The notes: generated from the letters alone by a model not told the origin. Positions 33,095 to 46,437 are shown, counted from the first letter of the stretch. The stretch: 64,000 nucleotides of DNA from Ottelia alismoides (GCA_037367405.1 JAZKJV010004140.1:1-64000); one strand, 5' to 3'. Numbers and translations are program-made.

Positions 33095-35632
33095 TGTTGG
33101 ACATGTGAGCCCACAGCGAGCCATTATGCAATAAATGTTATTGCGAATATCATTCCCTGATCTGAAATGAAGAATAAATAATTTGCATAATAGGTCCCTC
33201 TGTAAAATTAGGGTTATATACCATGGCTATCTTAATGATCATACAACTGTTGATTCAATTATTGAATCATAGAGGCTGGTGCTTGGATGAATATCTAAAG
33301 AGTTAGATTGAGGACTCATCAAGCACCGTCAAATGATTGTTAAGATGTGATCTCCAGCCTGAGTAGGAGATGGCAATCCTTTCTCACATAGGCTGATATC
33401 TGACCGACCTCTTGATGCAGGTCCTCTGCATAGGAATAGAGATTCGAAGGTATCAGATTAGTTAGGTCAAAGAGTGACTTAACGAGATCGAGATAACCTA
33501 AGTCCTATGTTGAATGCTGTCACAGCATAGGCACGCATCCTTTGACCGGAGACAGATGTATTGCTATATGTCTGAGTATGTACATTTGGCAAACGAATAG
33601 GTTGATGACCTAACCAAGGTCTATACACCGTCGGCTGGTGTGCATATAAGGGCATATGAGTAATACGATCTCTCAAAGGGATCATACAGGTTCACTACTG
33701 AACCGGAAGAGATGAGCTCACTCATGAGATATTGGGAAGAATCAAATTCCGTGCACGGTTGTCTCGCTTTGGAAGCTTGACTGAATTTGTGGGTTTGATA
33801 TATACTTTTGGAAAGTATATGATCAAGACCTAGGTATGATATATGCTTTTGGAAAGTATATGATCGATACCAAATACCAATGATCAAATGAGAAACTTAG
33901 TAATCAAACCCTGAAGAAGACAGTGTAAAATAGATCTTGATCTTCAGGTTGACTATGGGTCTTCCAGTATGCAGGATGTACAGGTATTGGGAATACCTGA
34001 GGGTGATGTGATCATAAACGATTGTATATCCATGACGCTTCCATTCCGAGGGAGTGATGAAACAGGTCTGGATTTTAGTGACTCCTCTCAGTAGAGAAGC
34101 AATCTGATCTTAGTCCAAATATTGGACATTGGTCTGAATGAGATTCAGATTCAATGAGAAGATTAGATTTGCGGTCTTGATTTAATCAAGCATCTGTGGG
34201 AGGTTCGTAAGATCTGGATTTGAGATAAGATCTCAATATCCAAGTCACTATACGTGGAATAATACAATCACCCTGTCCTTATCTCCAAGTATCTGCGGAG
34301 AAAGCACATTATTCTTGAAGGAGTTCAAGAATAATTCATTTGATGAATTCCATATCCAAGCAAGAAGAACTTGATGATTAAATGAGATTTAATTATCAAG
34401 CTTAATATGAATATGATTCATATTGTGAGAATTATTATCCAAGATAATTAAATGAGATTTAATTATCAAGGATTAGAGAATGTGGATAATACTATCCATG
34501 ATATATGTGTATTATAAATATGATTTATAATACATATATTGAAGAGAGAGAATCTATGTAAATAGCATTTGTTAATTAATAGTGTGGATTGGATTCACAT
34601 TAATTAATTAATTGGAAATGTAATTTACAAATTAGTTTGGGTTGTGAATATGATTCACATAATGTTCAATGGCATGATTGAAATATTCACAAATTAATTT
34701 GGAATTAATTTGGTGAATAATTTTGTGATAATTGTTATTGCAAAATTAATTAAGAAATAATAAGATAAAATAAAAAGGAGACAAATTAACCTCCTAAATA
34801 AGAGGTGGCGCCACCTATGACTCATTCATAGGTGACGCTCCCTATGATTTAGGGAGTTTAGTTGACTCCCTTTTGTTGTCACATTATCTCTTAATTAGTT
34901 AAATTAAATTATGATGATAATGTTGCAACATATTTTAATTTAAATTAATGTTGTTGGTTTTAACCAACAACAATCATAGCCATTGATTTTACATGGACCA
35001 AGCCTGGCCATTGGATCCATGTGTCCCATGGATTGAGATCCATTGGATCCTAAACTAATATAAAAGGAGGGCTATGGTAGCCTTCCAAGGTACAACATAA
35101 TCAAGAGTTGTAAATGGTTGCAACTCTCTCTCTCTCTCATATTCTCGCCCTCTCTCTTTCTCTCCTCCAAAAGATGGCCGTCCATCTTGTGTTGAGAAAG
35201 GAGAGACTCTCGGTTTCTTCTTCGACGACTCAAGGATCTCCTTCTTCTCTGGAGTTTCTTACTCTAAAGGAAGACGACGGATTTTGTTTGATGAAATCGG
35301 GGGAGCCATGCTTGGATCTTCATCGAGGATTGCGCGGAGGAACACGACTCATCATCGTGCCCGCAAGTGCATTCTTCGTGGATTGGACTTGAGACAGGAG
35401 GATCTCTACTTTGGGATCTCACGATCACAACCACGCTTCAAGAGGTATTCCTTATACTTGTGGTTAGATGAAACGATCCGAGAAGTGTTCTCGTGATCAT
35501 GTGGTTTCATCTTTAGTTTTAAAAATTCTAATTTCCGCTGCATCTAGCGACTAGTGCGACTAGTTGCTCCGATTGCATACGATGCGATCGACACGCTTCC
35601 GTGATGCGCTTAAGGATTCTCAATATCCTTCA
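33095..35632 (+). mobile_element. Cop-1 3' LTR (2538 bp)
   Basis: It is nearly identical to 25140-27685, with the same TATA box (35059-35065) and terminal bases. The main differences are scattered substitutions, two short indels near 33630-33665 and a shorter CT tract. Confidence 0.95.
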
Positions 35633-35637
35633 GATGC
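35633..35637. repeat. target-site duplication of Cop-1, right
   Basis: GATGC directly follows the LTR end TATCCTTCA and matches 25135-25139. Ath-C LTR sequence resumes right after it. Confidence 0.95.
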
Positions 35638-36745
35638 CCCTCCCGCAAGGCGAAGAACGTGGGAGAGAGGGGCTCCCGAGGTAGGAGACGAAGTCTCCAC
35701 CGTTGGATCTTATGATCCAACGGTGGTGATCGAAGCGGGGTGGAGTGACTGGATGAAGATCTGGTCGATGCGATCCTAACGTCGTGAAGCGGCCACGTGG
35801 TGAAATAGAGATGGGGCGTGAGCGGACGGCTGGGATGAACAACGGGTGTTTAATTGGGCGGTCCAGATGCCTGCGGGGCTAACGGCTCAGATGAAGAGAC
35901 TGGAGCGTGATCTGATGGCGGAGGATGCGCCACGTGGCATGATGAGGGAGAGGCGCGAACGGGCGATGGAGATGAGGCAGGGGTTTGATATGACGGTTAA
36001 AGTGAAGGGCGTACGTGGTAGCGGCTAGGCCGTTGGATCTGGACGATCATCCAATGGCTGAAGGCTGCGGCGGCCTGGGCAAGGGATGCGGGCCGCGTGG
36101 CGCAACCAGATGGCGCCACATGGCCTGCTGTGATTGGCTGGACAAAGAAATAAGGGTAGAGAGAGAGGAGGGGGATGAATTTGGAAAAACTCAAAACATG
36201 AAAGTTGTAGATCTCGATGAGGTCTACAAGTTTCATGTTGACCAAAGACAGAGATGAGGTTAAATATGATACATAAATACAAAGATACAAATATACATAC
36301 ATGTAGTATACAAAGAGGCCCAAAAACCCAACTTTTTCATACGAGCTCCTAATAGGATGAAATTAGTCTCATTTTAAAGGTATTTTAATGTGTATTATTC
36401 TAAAAGTGAGTAGACCTATTTTGGAGTTGGTATGAAGGATCTATGGGCATTTTATGGTCTAGGGGTTCTAGGGCTTTATTGACTATTTTACAAGGGGGAT
36501 TTCTGGCTTTCTTCCCTATATTATTAACTAGGAAGTACATATTATAAGGAAGAGGTTATTTTGACAAGTGGACATTTTACAAGGGATTTTGGCTTCTTAT
36601 TAAATGCAAATGGACTGCTAAAATGCATATATTATGTATGCATGCATGAATGCTATTTATGCATTATAAAGGGAAATATGCCTCTATTTACTCGGGAACA
36701 AGGCTCTATTTTTAACTTTTGAAGTGATGAATCACAGATTCATCA
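35638..36745 (-). mobile_element. Ath-C 5' LTR, U3 part, right of Cop-1
   Basis: This continues the LTR interrupted at 25139. It carries further CCGTTGGATC/GATCCAACGG palindromes (35699, 36028), a GC-rich start and an AT-rich U3, and ends with the LTR opening, on the minus strand TGATGAATC-tgt-GATTCATCA (36725-36745). Copia sequence of Cop-2 follows immediately, so Ath-C had inserted into Cop-2. Confidence 0.9.
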
Positions 36746-38977
36746 ATATGAAACTTTAGAAAGTCTAAAATTTCAAATCTTACATACTTGTGAATATTGT
36801 ATTCAAAGTAAAATGTCCAATACACCCTTCTCTTAGGAAAGGTGTTAGATGTCGAGGTATTCAAGATCTCATACATATTGATGTATGTAGATCATGTATA
36901 TCATAGTAAACATTATGGATATGTGATATCCGTTGATGATTATGTATGACATGAGATTTCTTCTCTTCATCTGAGAAACCTTCGAAATGTTCAAAGATTT
37001 CACAATTTTGGTTTAGAACCAAAGTTTGAAGAAAGATGAAAAGAATTTGATCTAACCTAGGTAGCTTGTACCTGTTAGATAAATTCAAATAATACCTTAT
37101 GGAGATATGAATATCATTTCTATCTCACTCCTCTTGATAAACTTGAACTCAATAGAGTTGTAGGGAGATACAATTGGATCATGTGTGACATGATTTGATC
37201 AATGATGAATTTTATCATAATTACCTCTTAGTTTCTAGGTATATATGTAGCAGAGACTAAACTATATATCCTTAATAAGATTCCATGCAAGTAAGCTGGA
37301 ATTAAGCATTAGAGAGTGCTACTTCATTAGGAAAATGAAGGATGGTATGGATACCTACTTTATGACCTTGAGATTCTTAAAAGATCTTATCTATGAGAAT
37401 GTGATTCTTGGAGGATTGAGACTCTTGAGAATCAATATGAAAATGAAATAAAGGAACTCATTTAATCTTGAGAAGATAATGAGGCTCCTGAAATCAGGAA
37501 CTAAAAGGACAATTAAATATGAAGCACTAATACCTCTTCAAATGAGTTTGAAGATGTATTCCATGTGTCAGTTAAGTCTGAAAATGATCGGACTTCATGT
37601 GATGAAGCTCCTAAGGATCATGACATGGAAAGATGGATATTAGCAATAAAGTCTAAAGTAGACTTCATATACAAGTGTTGTATATGGACCCTCGAGGATC
37701 CACCTATATGGGTAAGAACCATAAAGGTGTAAATGGATCTTCAAGAGAAAGGGAATCTGATGATAAGGTAGAGACCTTCAAAGCTCGGTTCGTAGCCATG
37801 AGCTACACACTGGAAGAGAAGACATTGCTTGCAATGAGACTTGCTCTTCGGTAACCATGCTTAAAATCATCAGAATATTGCTAACCTTAGCTACACAACT
37901 TGACTATTGTATTTTCAAGATGTAAGTCAAGATTGCATTCCTCTAAGAATACCTCTCTGAGGATATTCACATGAAGTAGACCCAAGGCTTCATGATTTGG
38001 GAAAGTAAGGTGTGATAGCTAAAAGAAATTCATCTGTGGACTCAAATAAGCTTCTTGTTGTTGGAACATAGATAGAATCTTGATGTACCATGTGAAGCTT
38101 AGTGAGAGTGCCATTGTGTTCATCGTGCAAAATGTAGATAATATCCTAATCATTTGGAATGATATAAGGATGATAATAAGTGTTTTATAGACTGCCTATT
38201 CCATACCTTGAGATATGATCTCAAGAATACCTCTTAGATCATAGTTCTGAAGTTGTTCAGAAGCAAAGAAAAGAGGGTATTGGGACTGTCACATTTGCAG
38301 TACACCTTGGACATATTCCATTCTTGGAAATTGCAAGAAAGGCTTCATTCCCTTGAGATTTGGTACTGACCTATCTAAAGGGATAACACCTCAAAGAGTT
38401 GAGGAAGTGAATTCTAGAACTGCTTGCACCTGTGCATCAGTTACGAGAAGCTAAGTGTATGCTAAATGTGTATAAAAGCCAGATATCTGCCATGCAGTGG
38501 GAGTAGTAAAGTGTTGCTAATCCTACTATGGAGAGAAAACACCTGATTGCAGTAATAACAAAATCTTCATAGATGGCAAGATTTTTGAGATAGTGATCTC
38601 AAAGTCATATCTTCAAAAGCTTAAGACTTTATAGATAGAGATCTAAAAGGTCTTAACTGCGAATACCTTAGGAGATAGAGATCTCCAGGAATAAGGGCAT
38701 TCTGATAAGGATTATGAAAATACTGGTTCTAATAATTGCTGAGCATCAGTGTCAAGGACACTATAATTGCTTTATCAAAATTGAGTATTGGTTGCATAAG
38801 ATGCAACATTCGCATTGGATGCGAGTACTGTTACCTAGGGATATGCAAGTGCCGTAAAAGGACTTGGCATAGTCTTTTGGGAATAGAGTGACTGATCAGC
38901 TTACCTAGCTATTTCTAAATAGCCTATGATTGTCACATGAGTGTGGGTTTGAATGATAAGCCCATTAATTGCTCTTT
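36746..38977 (+). pseudogene. Cop-2 pol remnant
   Basis: It is collinear with 30816-33080 of Cop-1, starting within the integrase zinc-region segment (AAACTTTAGAA-GTCTAAAATTTC) at the Ath-C insertion point. It includes the RT block with stops at 37944, 37977 and 38047 and Asn in place of the second catalytic Asp (38140), the same lesions as in Cop-1. The 5' half of Cop-2 (5' LTR, gag and protease) is not in the window. Confidence 0.82.
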
Positions 38978-38992
38978 GGGCTAGTGGGAGAT
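38978..38992 (+). other. Cop-2 polypurine tract
   Basis: GGGCTAGTGGGAGAT directly precedes the LTR start TGTTGGACATG. It is identical to that of Cop-1. Confidence 0.88.
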
Positions 38993-40628
38993 TGTTGGAC
39001 ATGTGAGCCCACTGCGAGCCATTATACAATTAATGTTATTGCGAATATTATTCCCTGATCTGAAATGAAGAATTAATAATTTGCATAATAGGTCCCTCTG
39101 TACAATTAGGGTTATGTACCATGGCCATCTTGATTATCATACAGCTGTTGGTTCAATAATTTAATCATAGAGGCTGGTGCTTGGATGAATATCTAAAGGG
39201 TTAGATTGAGGACTCATCAAGTACCGTCAAATTATTATTAAGATATGATCTCCAGCCTGAGTAGGAGATAGCAATCTTTTCTCACATAGGCTGATATTTG
39301 ACCGACCTCTTGATGCAGGTTCTCTGCATGGGAATAGTGATTCGGAGGTAACAGATTAGTTAGGTCAATAGGTTGACGTAACGAGATCGAGATAACCTAA
39401 GTCCTATGTTGAATGCTGTTACAGCATAGGCACTCATCCTCTGATCGGAGACAGATGTGTTACTATATGTCTGAGTGTGTACATTCGGCAGACCAATAGG
39501 TTGATGACCTAACCAAGGTCTATACACCGATGCGCTGGTGTGCATGTAAGGGCATATGAGTAATACGATCTCTCAAAGGGACTTTACAGGTTCACTACTG
39601 AACCAGAGACATGAGCTCACTCATGAGATATTGGGAAGAATCAAATTCCGTGCACGGTCATCTCTCTTTGGAAGCTTGACTGAATTTGTATGTTTGATAT
39701 ATACTTTTGGAAAGTATATGATAAAGACCTAGGTATGATATATGCTTTTGGAAAGTATATGATCGATACCAAATCCCAATGATCAAATGAGAAACTTATT
39801 GATAAACTCTGAAGAAGACAGTACAAAATTGATCTTGATCTTCGGGTTAATCAGAGGTCTTCCAGTATGCAGGATGTACAGGTATTGGGAATACCTGAGG
39901 GTGATGTGATCATAAACGATTGTATATCCATGATGCTTCCATTCCGAGGGAGTGATGAAACAGGTCTGGATTTTAGTGACTCCTCTCAGTAGAGAAGCAA
40001 TCTGATCTTAGTCCAAATATTGGACATTGGTCTGAATGAGATTCAGATTCAATGAGAAGATTAGATTTGCGGTCTTGATTTAATTAAGCATCTGTGGGAG
40101 GTTCGTAAGATCTGGATTTGAGATAAGATCTCAATATCCAAGTCACTATACGTGGAATAATACAATCGCCCTGTCCTTATCTCCAAGTATCTGCGGAGAA
40201 AGCACATTATTCTTGAAGGAGTTCAAGAATAATTCATTTGATGAATTCCATATCCAAGCAAGAAGAACTTGATGATTAAATGAGATTTAATCATCAAGCT
40301 TAATATGAATATGATTCATTGACGATTGTGGGAGGAATGCGACTCATCATCGCGCCCGCAAGTGCGTTCTTCGTGGATCGGACTTAAGAGAGGAGGATCT
40401 CTTATTTGAGATCTCACGATTACAACCACGCTCAAGAGGTATTCCTTATACTTTGTGGTTTGATGAAACGATCCGAGAAGTGTTCTCGTGATCATGTGGT
40501 TTCATCTTTAGTTTTAAAAAATTTTAATTTCCACCGCATCTAGCGACTAGTGCAACTAGTTGTTCCGATTGCATATGATGCGATCGCCACGCTTTCGTGA
40601 TGCGCTTAAGGATTCTCCATATCCTTCT
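38993..40628 (+). mobile_element. Cop-2 3' LTR with 0.9-kb internal deletion
   Basis: The LTR opens like Cop-1 but jumps at ATTCAT (40314-40319) from the position matching 26469 of Cop-1 to that matching 27377. About 907 bases are missing, with TATA box, CT tract and upstream palindromes. The word ATTCAT stands at both deletion ends in Cop-1 (26464 and 27371), so a 6-bp microhomology fits. The end TATCCTTCT is slightly altered. The remaining 1.64 kb lacks a promoter. Confidence 0.9.
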
Positions 40629-41315
40629 AGGATCATCAGGAAAAAAATGAGAAAATGGGTTAGGACCCAGGTTTTGACAAACAGGGTCCTCGGTCAGAGA
40701 GTTGACTGAGGTCAACGGTCGGGTGATTCTGGTTGGTCCACATGGACCACTTAGAAAAAACCCGACCAGAAATTATTTAAAAATAAAAATGATTTTATTA
40801 TTTTTAAGTTATAAAATAATTTTTTTGCTATTTACTAGAGCTTTTAAATTACAAGTTACTTTTTTAGGGTTTATTATAGGTATCTTTATCTATATTTTAG
40901 AGTACTTTATTTTTATTTTGTATATTTTATTATATTATTTTGTATATTTATAAATTATTTTTATATACTTAAAGTTATTTTTATTATATTTTTCTGATAT
41001 AATATGTATACCTAAATAAATAGGTATATTAAATATATATGTAGTTGTTGGTCCTTATCTTCCTCTACTTTATTCCTTGTCAACTTAGTCATCAAGATGC
41101 CTAGGTCTCGAGGTTTAGTGTCATAAAATATCTATAATATTTTATCCTTTTCTTTTCTTTATTCTATAATTTGTAATTAAAAACAATATTTTATATACTA
41201 TTTACACAGCAAGGGATGAATCTTAATTTATGCAAATTAAAGGTATTTACATGCATTTACTAGAGTGTTTAAGGCCAAAATGATAGAATAAAGGCGATGA
41301 AATGGAGATTCATCA
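40629..41315 (-). mobile_element. Ath-D LTR, U3 start only
   Basis: On the minus strand it begins TGATGAATCTCCATTTCATC at 41315. The U3 box (41052-41092) contains AAGGAATAAAGTAGAGGAAG and GAGACCTAGGCATCTTGATG, nearly as in Ath-G. Then come an AT-rich zone, the palindrome TGGTCCACATGGACCA (40734-40749) and facing GTTGAC/GTCAAC (40701-40716). It stops at the Cop-2 LTR end. It interrupts the 3' region of Ath-E. Confidence 0.82.
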
Positions 41316-43467
41316 GTTAGTACACACTTGTACAACATATGATTCCATACGACCCAAGTTGAGGTGATCTACTTTGTACAGAACTCATGACTACTCTTCC
41401 ACTTCATTTTGACATGTATAGAGACCTATAAGCCTTTCGATTTTTGTAGTACACCATCACTTGTGTATTCTTCGTAGTCCCCAATCATCCTCATTTTTTG
41501 ATCATCTTATATAATTAGGATACCAGATCCAATGTATAGGGGGGTTGATTGCCCGTTGATTTGCATTTTTGATTTTGTTCTTTTTACTTTTCTTTTGTTT
41601 TCCTTTCTTTTACACAAAGCACTGGTCTTTAATTTTTGACCACATTCTTTTCTATACTTAGGATTCCTTATCCTAAGTATATGGGGGACCAAGTGACTTC
41701 ATTGGTTTTGTTTCTCTTTCTTTCTTTTGTTCCTTCGTTTGTATATTTGTTTTCCTCAGTCACCTCATTTTTTTTATTCCACTGTACTTATGATGCCTAG
41801 ATCGTAAGTATGTGGGGTCGACTGACTTATATTCGTTTCTATTCTTTTTCACCCACTTTTACTTAGCGCAAGTTATATCCTCCTTTGTCTCTTTCCATGC
41901 TATGAGGACATGACACAAGCTAAGTATAGGGATGCGTGTGTAAATATTATATACTTTTGTACATAACTCGTACTTTTATGTATTTTCTATATCTATAAAA
42001 TCAATAAAAGAGGGTAAGGGTTATTTTTATTTAGAATCTACTTATTTGTTATTTATAAAATCCTTGTAAAAAAGTAAAATATGTAAAATTCTTATATTAA
42101 ATTCCTAATTTAAAATATGTATTTAATATGTATAATACTTATTTAAAATCCTATATTAAAATATGTGTAAAGATAATTTAATCTTTGTAAAACTCTGTGC
42201 ATATAAAAGTTGTAAAATACATTAGTTATTTAATTAAACTAAAATATTGATAATTTATCTCGTAAAATTTGTATACATATGCTTATTTATAAAAATTGAA
42301 AAATTCATAAAAATACCAAGTCCTAAAATTCATAAAAATTGCAAAAGCTTTAAAATCCATAAAAATGTGTGAAATTCAGGAAAATGTACATAACAAAAAC
42401 ATGGCTGCATTTGCATTAAAACTTTGAATAAATTTGATTTCTCAAACTAAAGATTGGGGATAGTCTAAAGGATGGAGCTTGATTATGACTTTTAACTTTC
42501 TTTGTAAGAAGCCTAGTTAGGAGCTGGAATTCAGAATCTTCAAGTCATTGACTTAAATCTTTCGGTTCCATGAGACCACGTTTGGGAAGTCAACTTAATC
42601 TTTCCTAAGTAGAACACTTGGTGTCATCTGTTTAACTCGTCATCAGTGAACCAATTTTGGACACATGCACTTTGCACTTAGCTCGACTTGCATGGGGTTG
42701 TGTAGGGCAACTCAATTTAGTGGTGCATTTTCATCCTTATCTAGTGGCACGTATGTCTAAAGATTGGAGTTGTGGGTTTGAAATAATGCTTCGGATGAGG
42801 GAAGGATCTGCTGGCACAAATTTTTTTCAAGTCTTCAAAAAATGGACGGAAATAAGAGACTCTATAACCGTCGAGGAACAAAAGATTGATGCAGTGCAAG
42901 CAACATTACAAAGTCTACCAAAAGAACTAAACCACCAAATACTAAATACGACCTCAATGGTCCAAGCTTCCAGAAAGCCTGCACATCTTAGTGGAGACTT
43001 AGTTACAACTGTCTGGATTTCACAAAGAGAAGTGACTACATCAGTCACACTCTAGTTCTTTTCTCATTCTTCTACATTCTCTCTCTATTCATTGTGGACG
43101 AAACACGACCTAACCTTAAAAGGGAATACCCCCTCCTCTAAGAAAGAGTAGCTGGATGAGGAACCAATGGGAGTGTATTATTGGGATGGAAGGTTTCTTC
43201 ACTTCTTTAAGAAGTAAGAGCTAACACAATTTACACACATTACAATTTGAATCCAAGGTTGATAGAGTTAACGATATGGATAAGTGGATATGAGCTAGCT
43301 GTTAAGGCTTTGATAAAATGCTTATTTTAGGCCCAACAAAGCTCCGTCCTTCGTTTGTTCTCATGAATTGATTTAGTAAAACAAATTCATATCAACTTTC
43401 TTTCCTTTTCCCTTATTTTCTAAATAAGTGTTTGCTAAGGGACTTGCAAAGTTTATATATAGGGGAT
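41316..43467 (+). other. Ath-E 3' untranslated region
   Basis: It contains a hairpin array, a 400-base AT-rich tract (41940-42420) and a segment collinear with Ath-A and Ath-B with TTGCACTTAGCTCGACTTGC (about 42671-42690) and GTGGAGACTTAG...CACAAAGAGAAGTGACTAC. A polypurine tract ending TATATATAGGGGAT (43454-43467) abuts the LTR. An open stretch at 42657-43055 is not kept in the other copies and I do not call it a gene. Integrase sequence upstream is missing because Ath-D begins at 41315. Confidence 0.75.
41652..41935 (+). repeat. Ath-E hairpin / G-run array
   Basis: There are three units. The first is CTATACTTAGGAT (41652-41664) with ATCCTAAGTAT and a GGGGG run. The second is CTGTACTTATGAT...ATCGTAAGTATGTGGGG (41782-41816). 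The third is a long-armed unit, 41866-41930, matching H4 of Ath-A and ending TAAGTATAGGGATG. They are more decayed than in Ath-A, but stems and G-runs are still recognisable. Confidence 0.78.
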
Positions 43468-46437
43468 TGATGAATCCATTATTCCTTAACGTTCTTTCTT
43501 CATTTTGTCTTAAAACCCTTAACAAATGCATGTAAATATCCATTAATTTACATTTCTTAACAAAACTTCATTAATGAATAAAAATACATTTTTATGCTTT
43601 CAAAACTTGTAAATAAATAAAAGAATAAAAAGAATGAAAATAAAAAAGGCAGTATGCAAATATGTATATATGTACAATATGACTACAAGATATAAATATA
43701 GATGAAAGATATATTTATATAACCTAAGCCGCGAGGCCAAGTCAACATGGATTGGTCGACAAACAAATAAGTAGGGGGAGATAAGGAAGAAAATCACAAA
43801 AAGAATCAATTATGCACTCTACACAATAATGATTATTTATTCAATAATTATCAAAACTTCAATGTTTTTTAATAATTTTTTGTGCATATTTTTTTCACTA
43901 AACTCTTATTGTATTTATTTCTAGAAATTCATATAATAATAATATAAATATAATAAAATACCAACTTGTATATATGCCAAGAAATTCTTTTAAATTGTTA
44001 ATTTCTCAACTTATGAACATAAGTTTACAAACTCCAATTTCATTCTACTCACTTTAAAGTTCATAAAATAATATTCTCTAAATAATGAAGATGATTTCTC
44101 TAAAATTGGAGTCCATTTGCAAAATGTTGATTTTAGGACCTAATGACAACTATGTTTCTGGGCTATTTATTTTATTCTGAACATACTATTTACAACTGTA
44201 GTGATTTTATATTTTTTAATTATTTTCATGATCTTGTAGATTGTATATAAACTATTTCAGAATTTTTAGACACTATTTAGTATTTTAAATAATTCAAAAA
44301 CCCTAATTTATAGATGGATTTGGACTATGTAACCTATACTTGTATTTGTTTATATACCTAAGTTAATTTATTAAAATTAAAAAAAATTCATACATACTTT
44401 ATTTATTATCCTAATAATGAATAAAATATAAAAATGATGTGTTATTCGTTAAAATTTTGAATTAAAATTAGTATACCTATTTACCAAGTATGCTACATAT
44501 TTATTTATTAATATTATATTTATATTTTATAAAACATTTATTATTGATAAATATAAATTATACCATAATGTATCTAAATTAATTATTAACATTTCTTATT
44601 TTTACACCTATTTAAAATCAAGTTATTTATTATTAATAATCTCTTTATTGATTCATTTAACATGCTGGCCTACCATGTGTTGATACGTGTCAACACCCAA
44701 AGCCTTCTTCTTCAAGAAGAGGATGTTGCAGATCTGTTGGACCAACCTTCTTTTCTACTTAGTCCCTCCTTCATCTTTCATCCTTCACCTGATCCGAACC
44801 CTCCATCCTAGAGACCTAACTACCATAAATATTGCTCACCATCAGATCTACCCCAAATCACCTTCATTTCACCTATTTATTATTCCAAACTCCATCATTT
44901 GAAACGAACTCTCCATTTTCCAGCATCACCTGGCCGTCAACCCGACTTCCTCTACCTTGCGCTACCACCTCTGGCCGTGATAGGGCCACATAGCCACTTT
45001 GCATGAAAGATCAATCAACGAAGGAGGTTACAAGACACTTAGCTTGTCTTGCTTTGATGCCTAGCATGCAGTCAAGATCTGGGAAGGCCACCCCATCGAG
45101 CGAATACTAGAAGGATCCTATATCCTTCAAGTCCCATGTAACCCATTTTGCCTCTTTTATTTTGCTTTGATTTCCTCGTTATTTGTATCTAATTAGGGTA
45201 GTTATCATGTAATCAGAGCATTTTAATCACGTTCTCAAATCTGCACATCAAACCACTTTCGATTCATTTAAAATCATACCCAATTTCATCTTAACATTCA
45301 GTCCTTGGAGCCCCATTCTTTGACATGCTTTCATCTAAATCTGTTGACAATTCATCTTCGAATCGAGTAATTCTTTTTAATTGCAGGTCTTTACAATTCT
45401 GGAGGGACATCATCGAGCAACATGAGCCATCTCATAGCTAATCTAATGATCATCAGATTACATATTCATCGAATTTCAGTTCTGGGGTTCAAGCCCTAGA
45501 ACCTCGTTCACTTCTGGTCATCGCAGCTTGAGAGATGCATCTTCCTCGACTCCACAATGTAGTGGGTGTGCTTGAGAGGGTGAGGTGCACCCTCTTCGAC
45601 CCCACCTCTGATCATCCATTGTCAGAGCAGGCGGCCAGATCAAGAACGTCATCGTCACCCTGTAGGAAAGGGGAAGACATCCCAAGAACACAACGCATAG
45701 GTGCACGATGCATGTCACACGTGGGCATACCATATTCAATTGCACATTATAATCCTAGCAGTGGATCAACAAACCAGTGGAAAAATTACAAAGAGGCTCT
45801 TGTGCTTTCTAGACATTCTCGCCTGCATCCAACACTTTCTATATTTACAATTAGATCCTCATGCATGGACCTAATTGTAAAAACTACACAAGTTTCTTAC
45901 AATCAGATCCTTGACCAGGGACCTAATTGCAAGATAACATTTATCTTTTATCTTGTTTTTTCTTACTTATTTACATTGAGACTCTAGGACTCTTGTGGAC
46001 ACATTGAACATTATTGTAGCGTATTCTTCTTCTTTTTATTTTGTATCAAATTTCAGTGATTTTCATCGCATTTTATTTAGGATTTTGATCTTTGATTTTC
46101 GATCCGTCTTTATTTATTTTTGTGTCCTTTTTTGAGCCCGTTGCTAGAGCCACTTTGTCTACTATACAATATCATCTCTATGCCATATTATTTCACCTAC
46201 TATATTGTAGATAATTTGATAGAAAAATATCCTCTTTGAAAATTAAGTAAAATTTGGAAAATAAAAATCATATAAAAAGAATAAAAATTAAAATTACAAA
46301 AAGAGTTTTGTGACTAAAGAAAAAATAAAAGAAAGATATTAAATATCACAAATATAAAATTATTCACTCGGAGAATTTGAGCGAGACTTTCTGCCTCCTT
46401 GTGTTCGACCCAAGAACACTTACATAGATAAATAATC
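43468..46437 (+). mobile_element. Ath-E 3' LTR, end missing
   Basis: It starts TGATGAATCC after the polypurine tract. The U3 box is at 43751-43790 (GGTCGACAAACAAATAAGTA), and an 18-bp palindrome with an ACGTG core, TGTTGATACGTGTCAACA, is at 44678-44695. A TATA-like CTATTTATTATT lies about 44873, followed by a mildly GC-richer R, the TTCGACCCAAGAACACT motif at about 46405-46421, and then a break into Cop-3 at about 46437. About 130 terminal bases are lost. Confidence 0.82.

Larger units (their letters stand above)
25140..35632 (+). mobile_element. Cop-1, complete Ty1/copia element (10.5 kb)
   Basis: The element has two long LTRs, a primer site, a 5.4-kb interior, a polypurine tract and matching GATGC target duplications. 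By eye the LTRs differ by roughly 35 substitutions and a few small indels over about 2.53 kb, near 1.4%, so the insertion is recent on a plant time scale. The interior is far more decayed: gag and pol survive only as fragments with many stops, some shared with Cop-2. The copy was therefore already dead when it inserted and must have used proteins from another copia. It lies in the LTR of Ath-C. Confidence 0.95.

Noticed and set aside
42657..43055. A 132-codon frame in the Ath-E 3' region, where Athila elements may carry an env-like gene
   Set aside because: The collinear segment of Ath-A (4400-4780) has stops and frameshifts and no shared protein. There is no signal peptide or membrane segment.
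45535..45987. A 150-codon frame
   Set aside because: It lies within the R/U5 of the Ath-E LTR and has no counterpart in other LTR copies.
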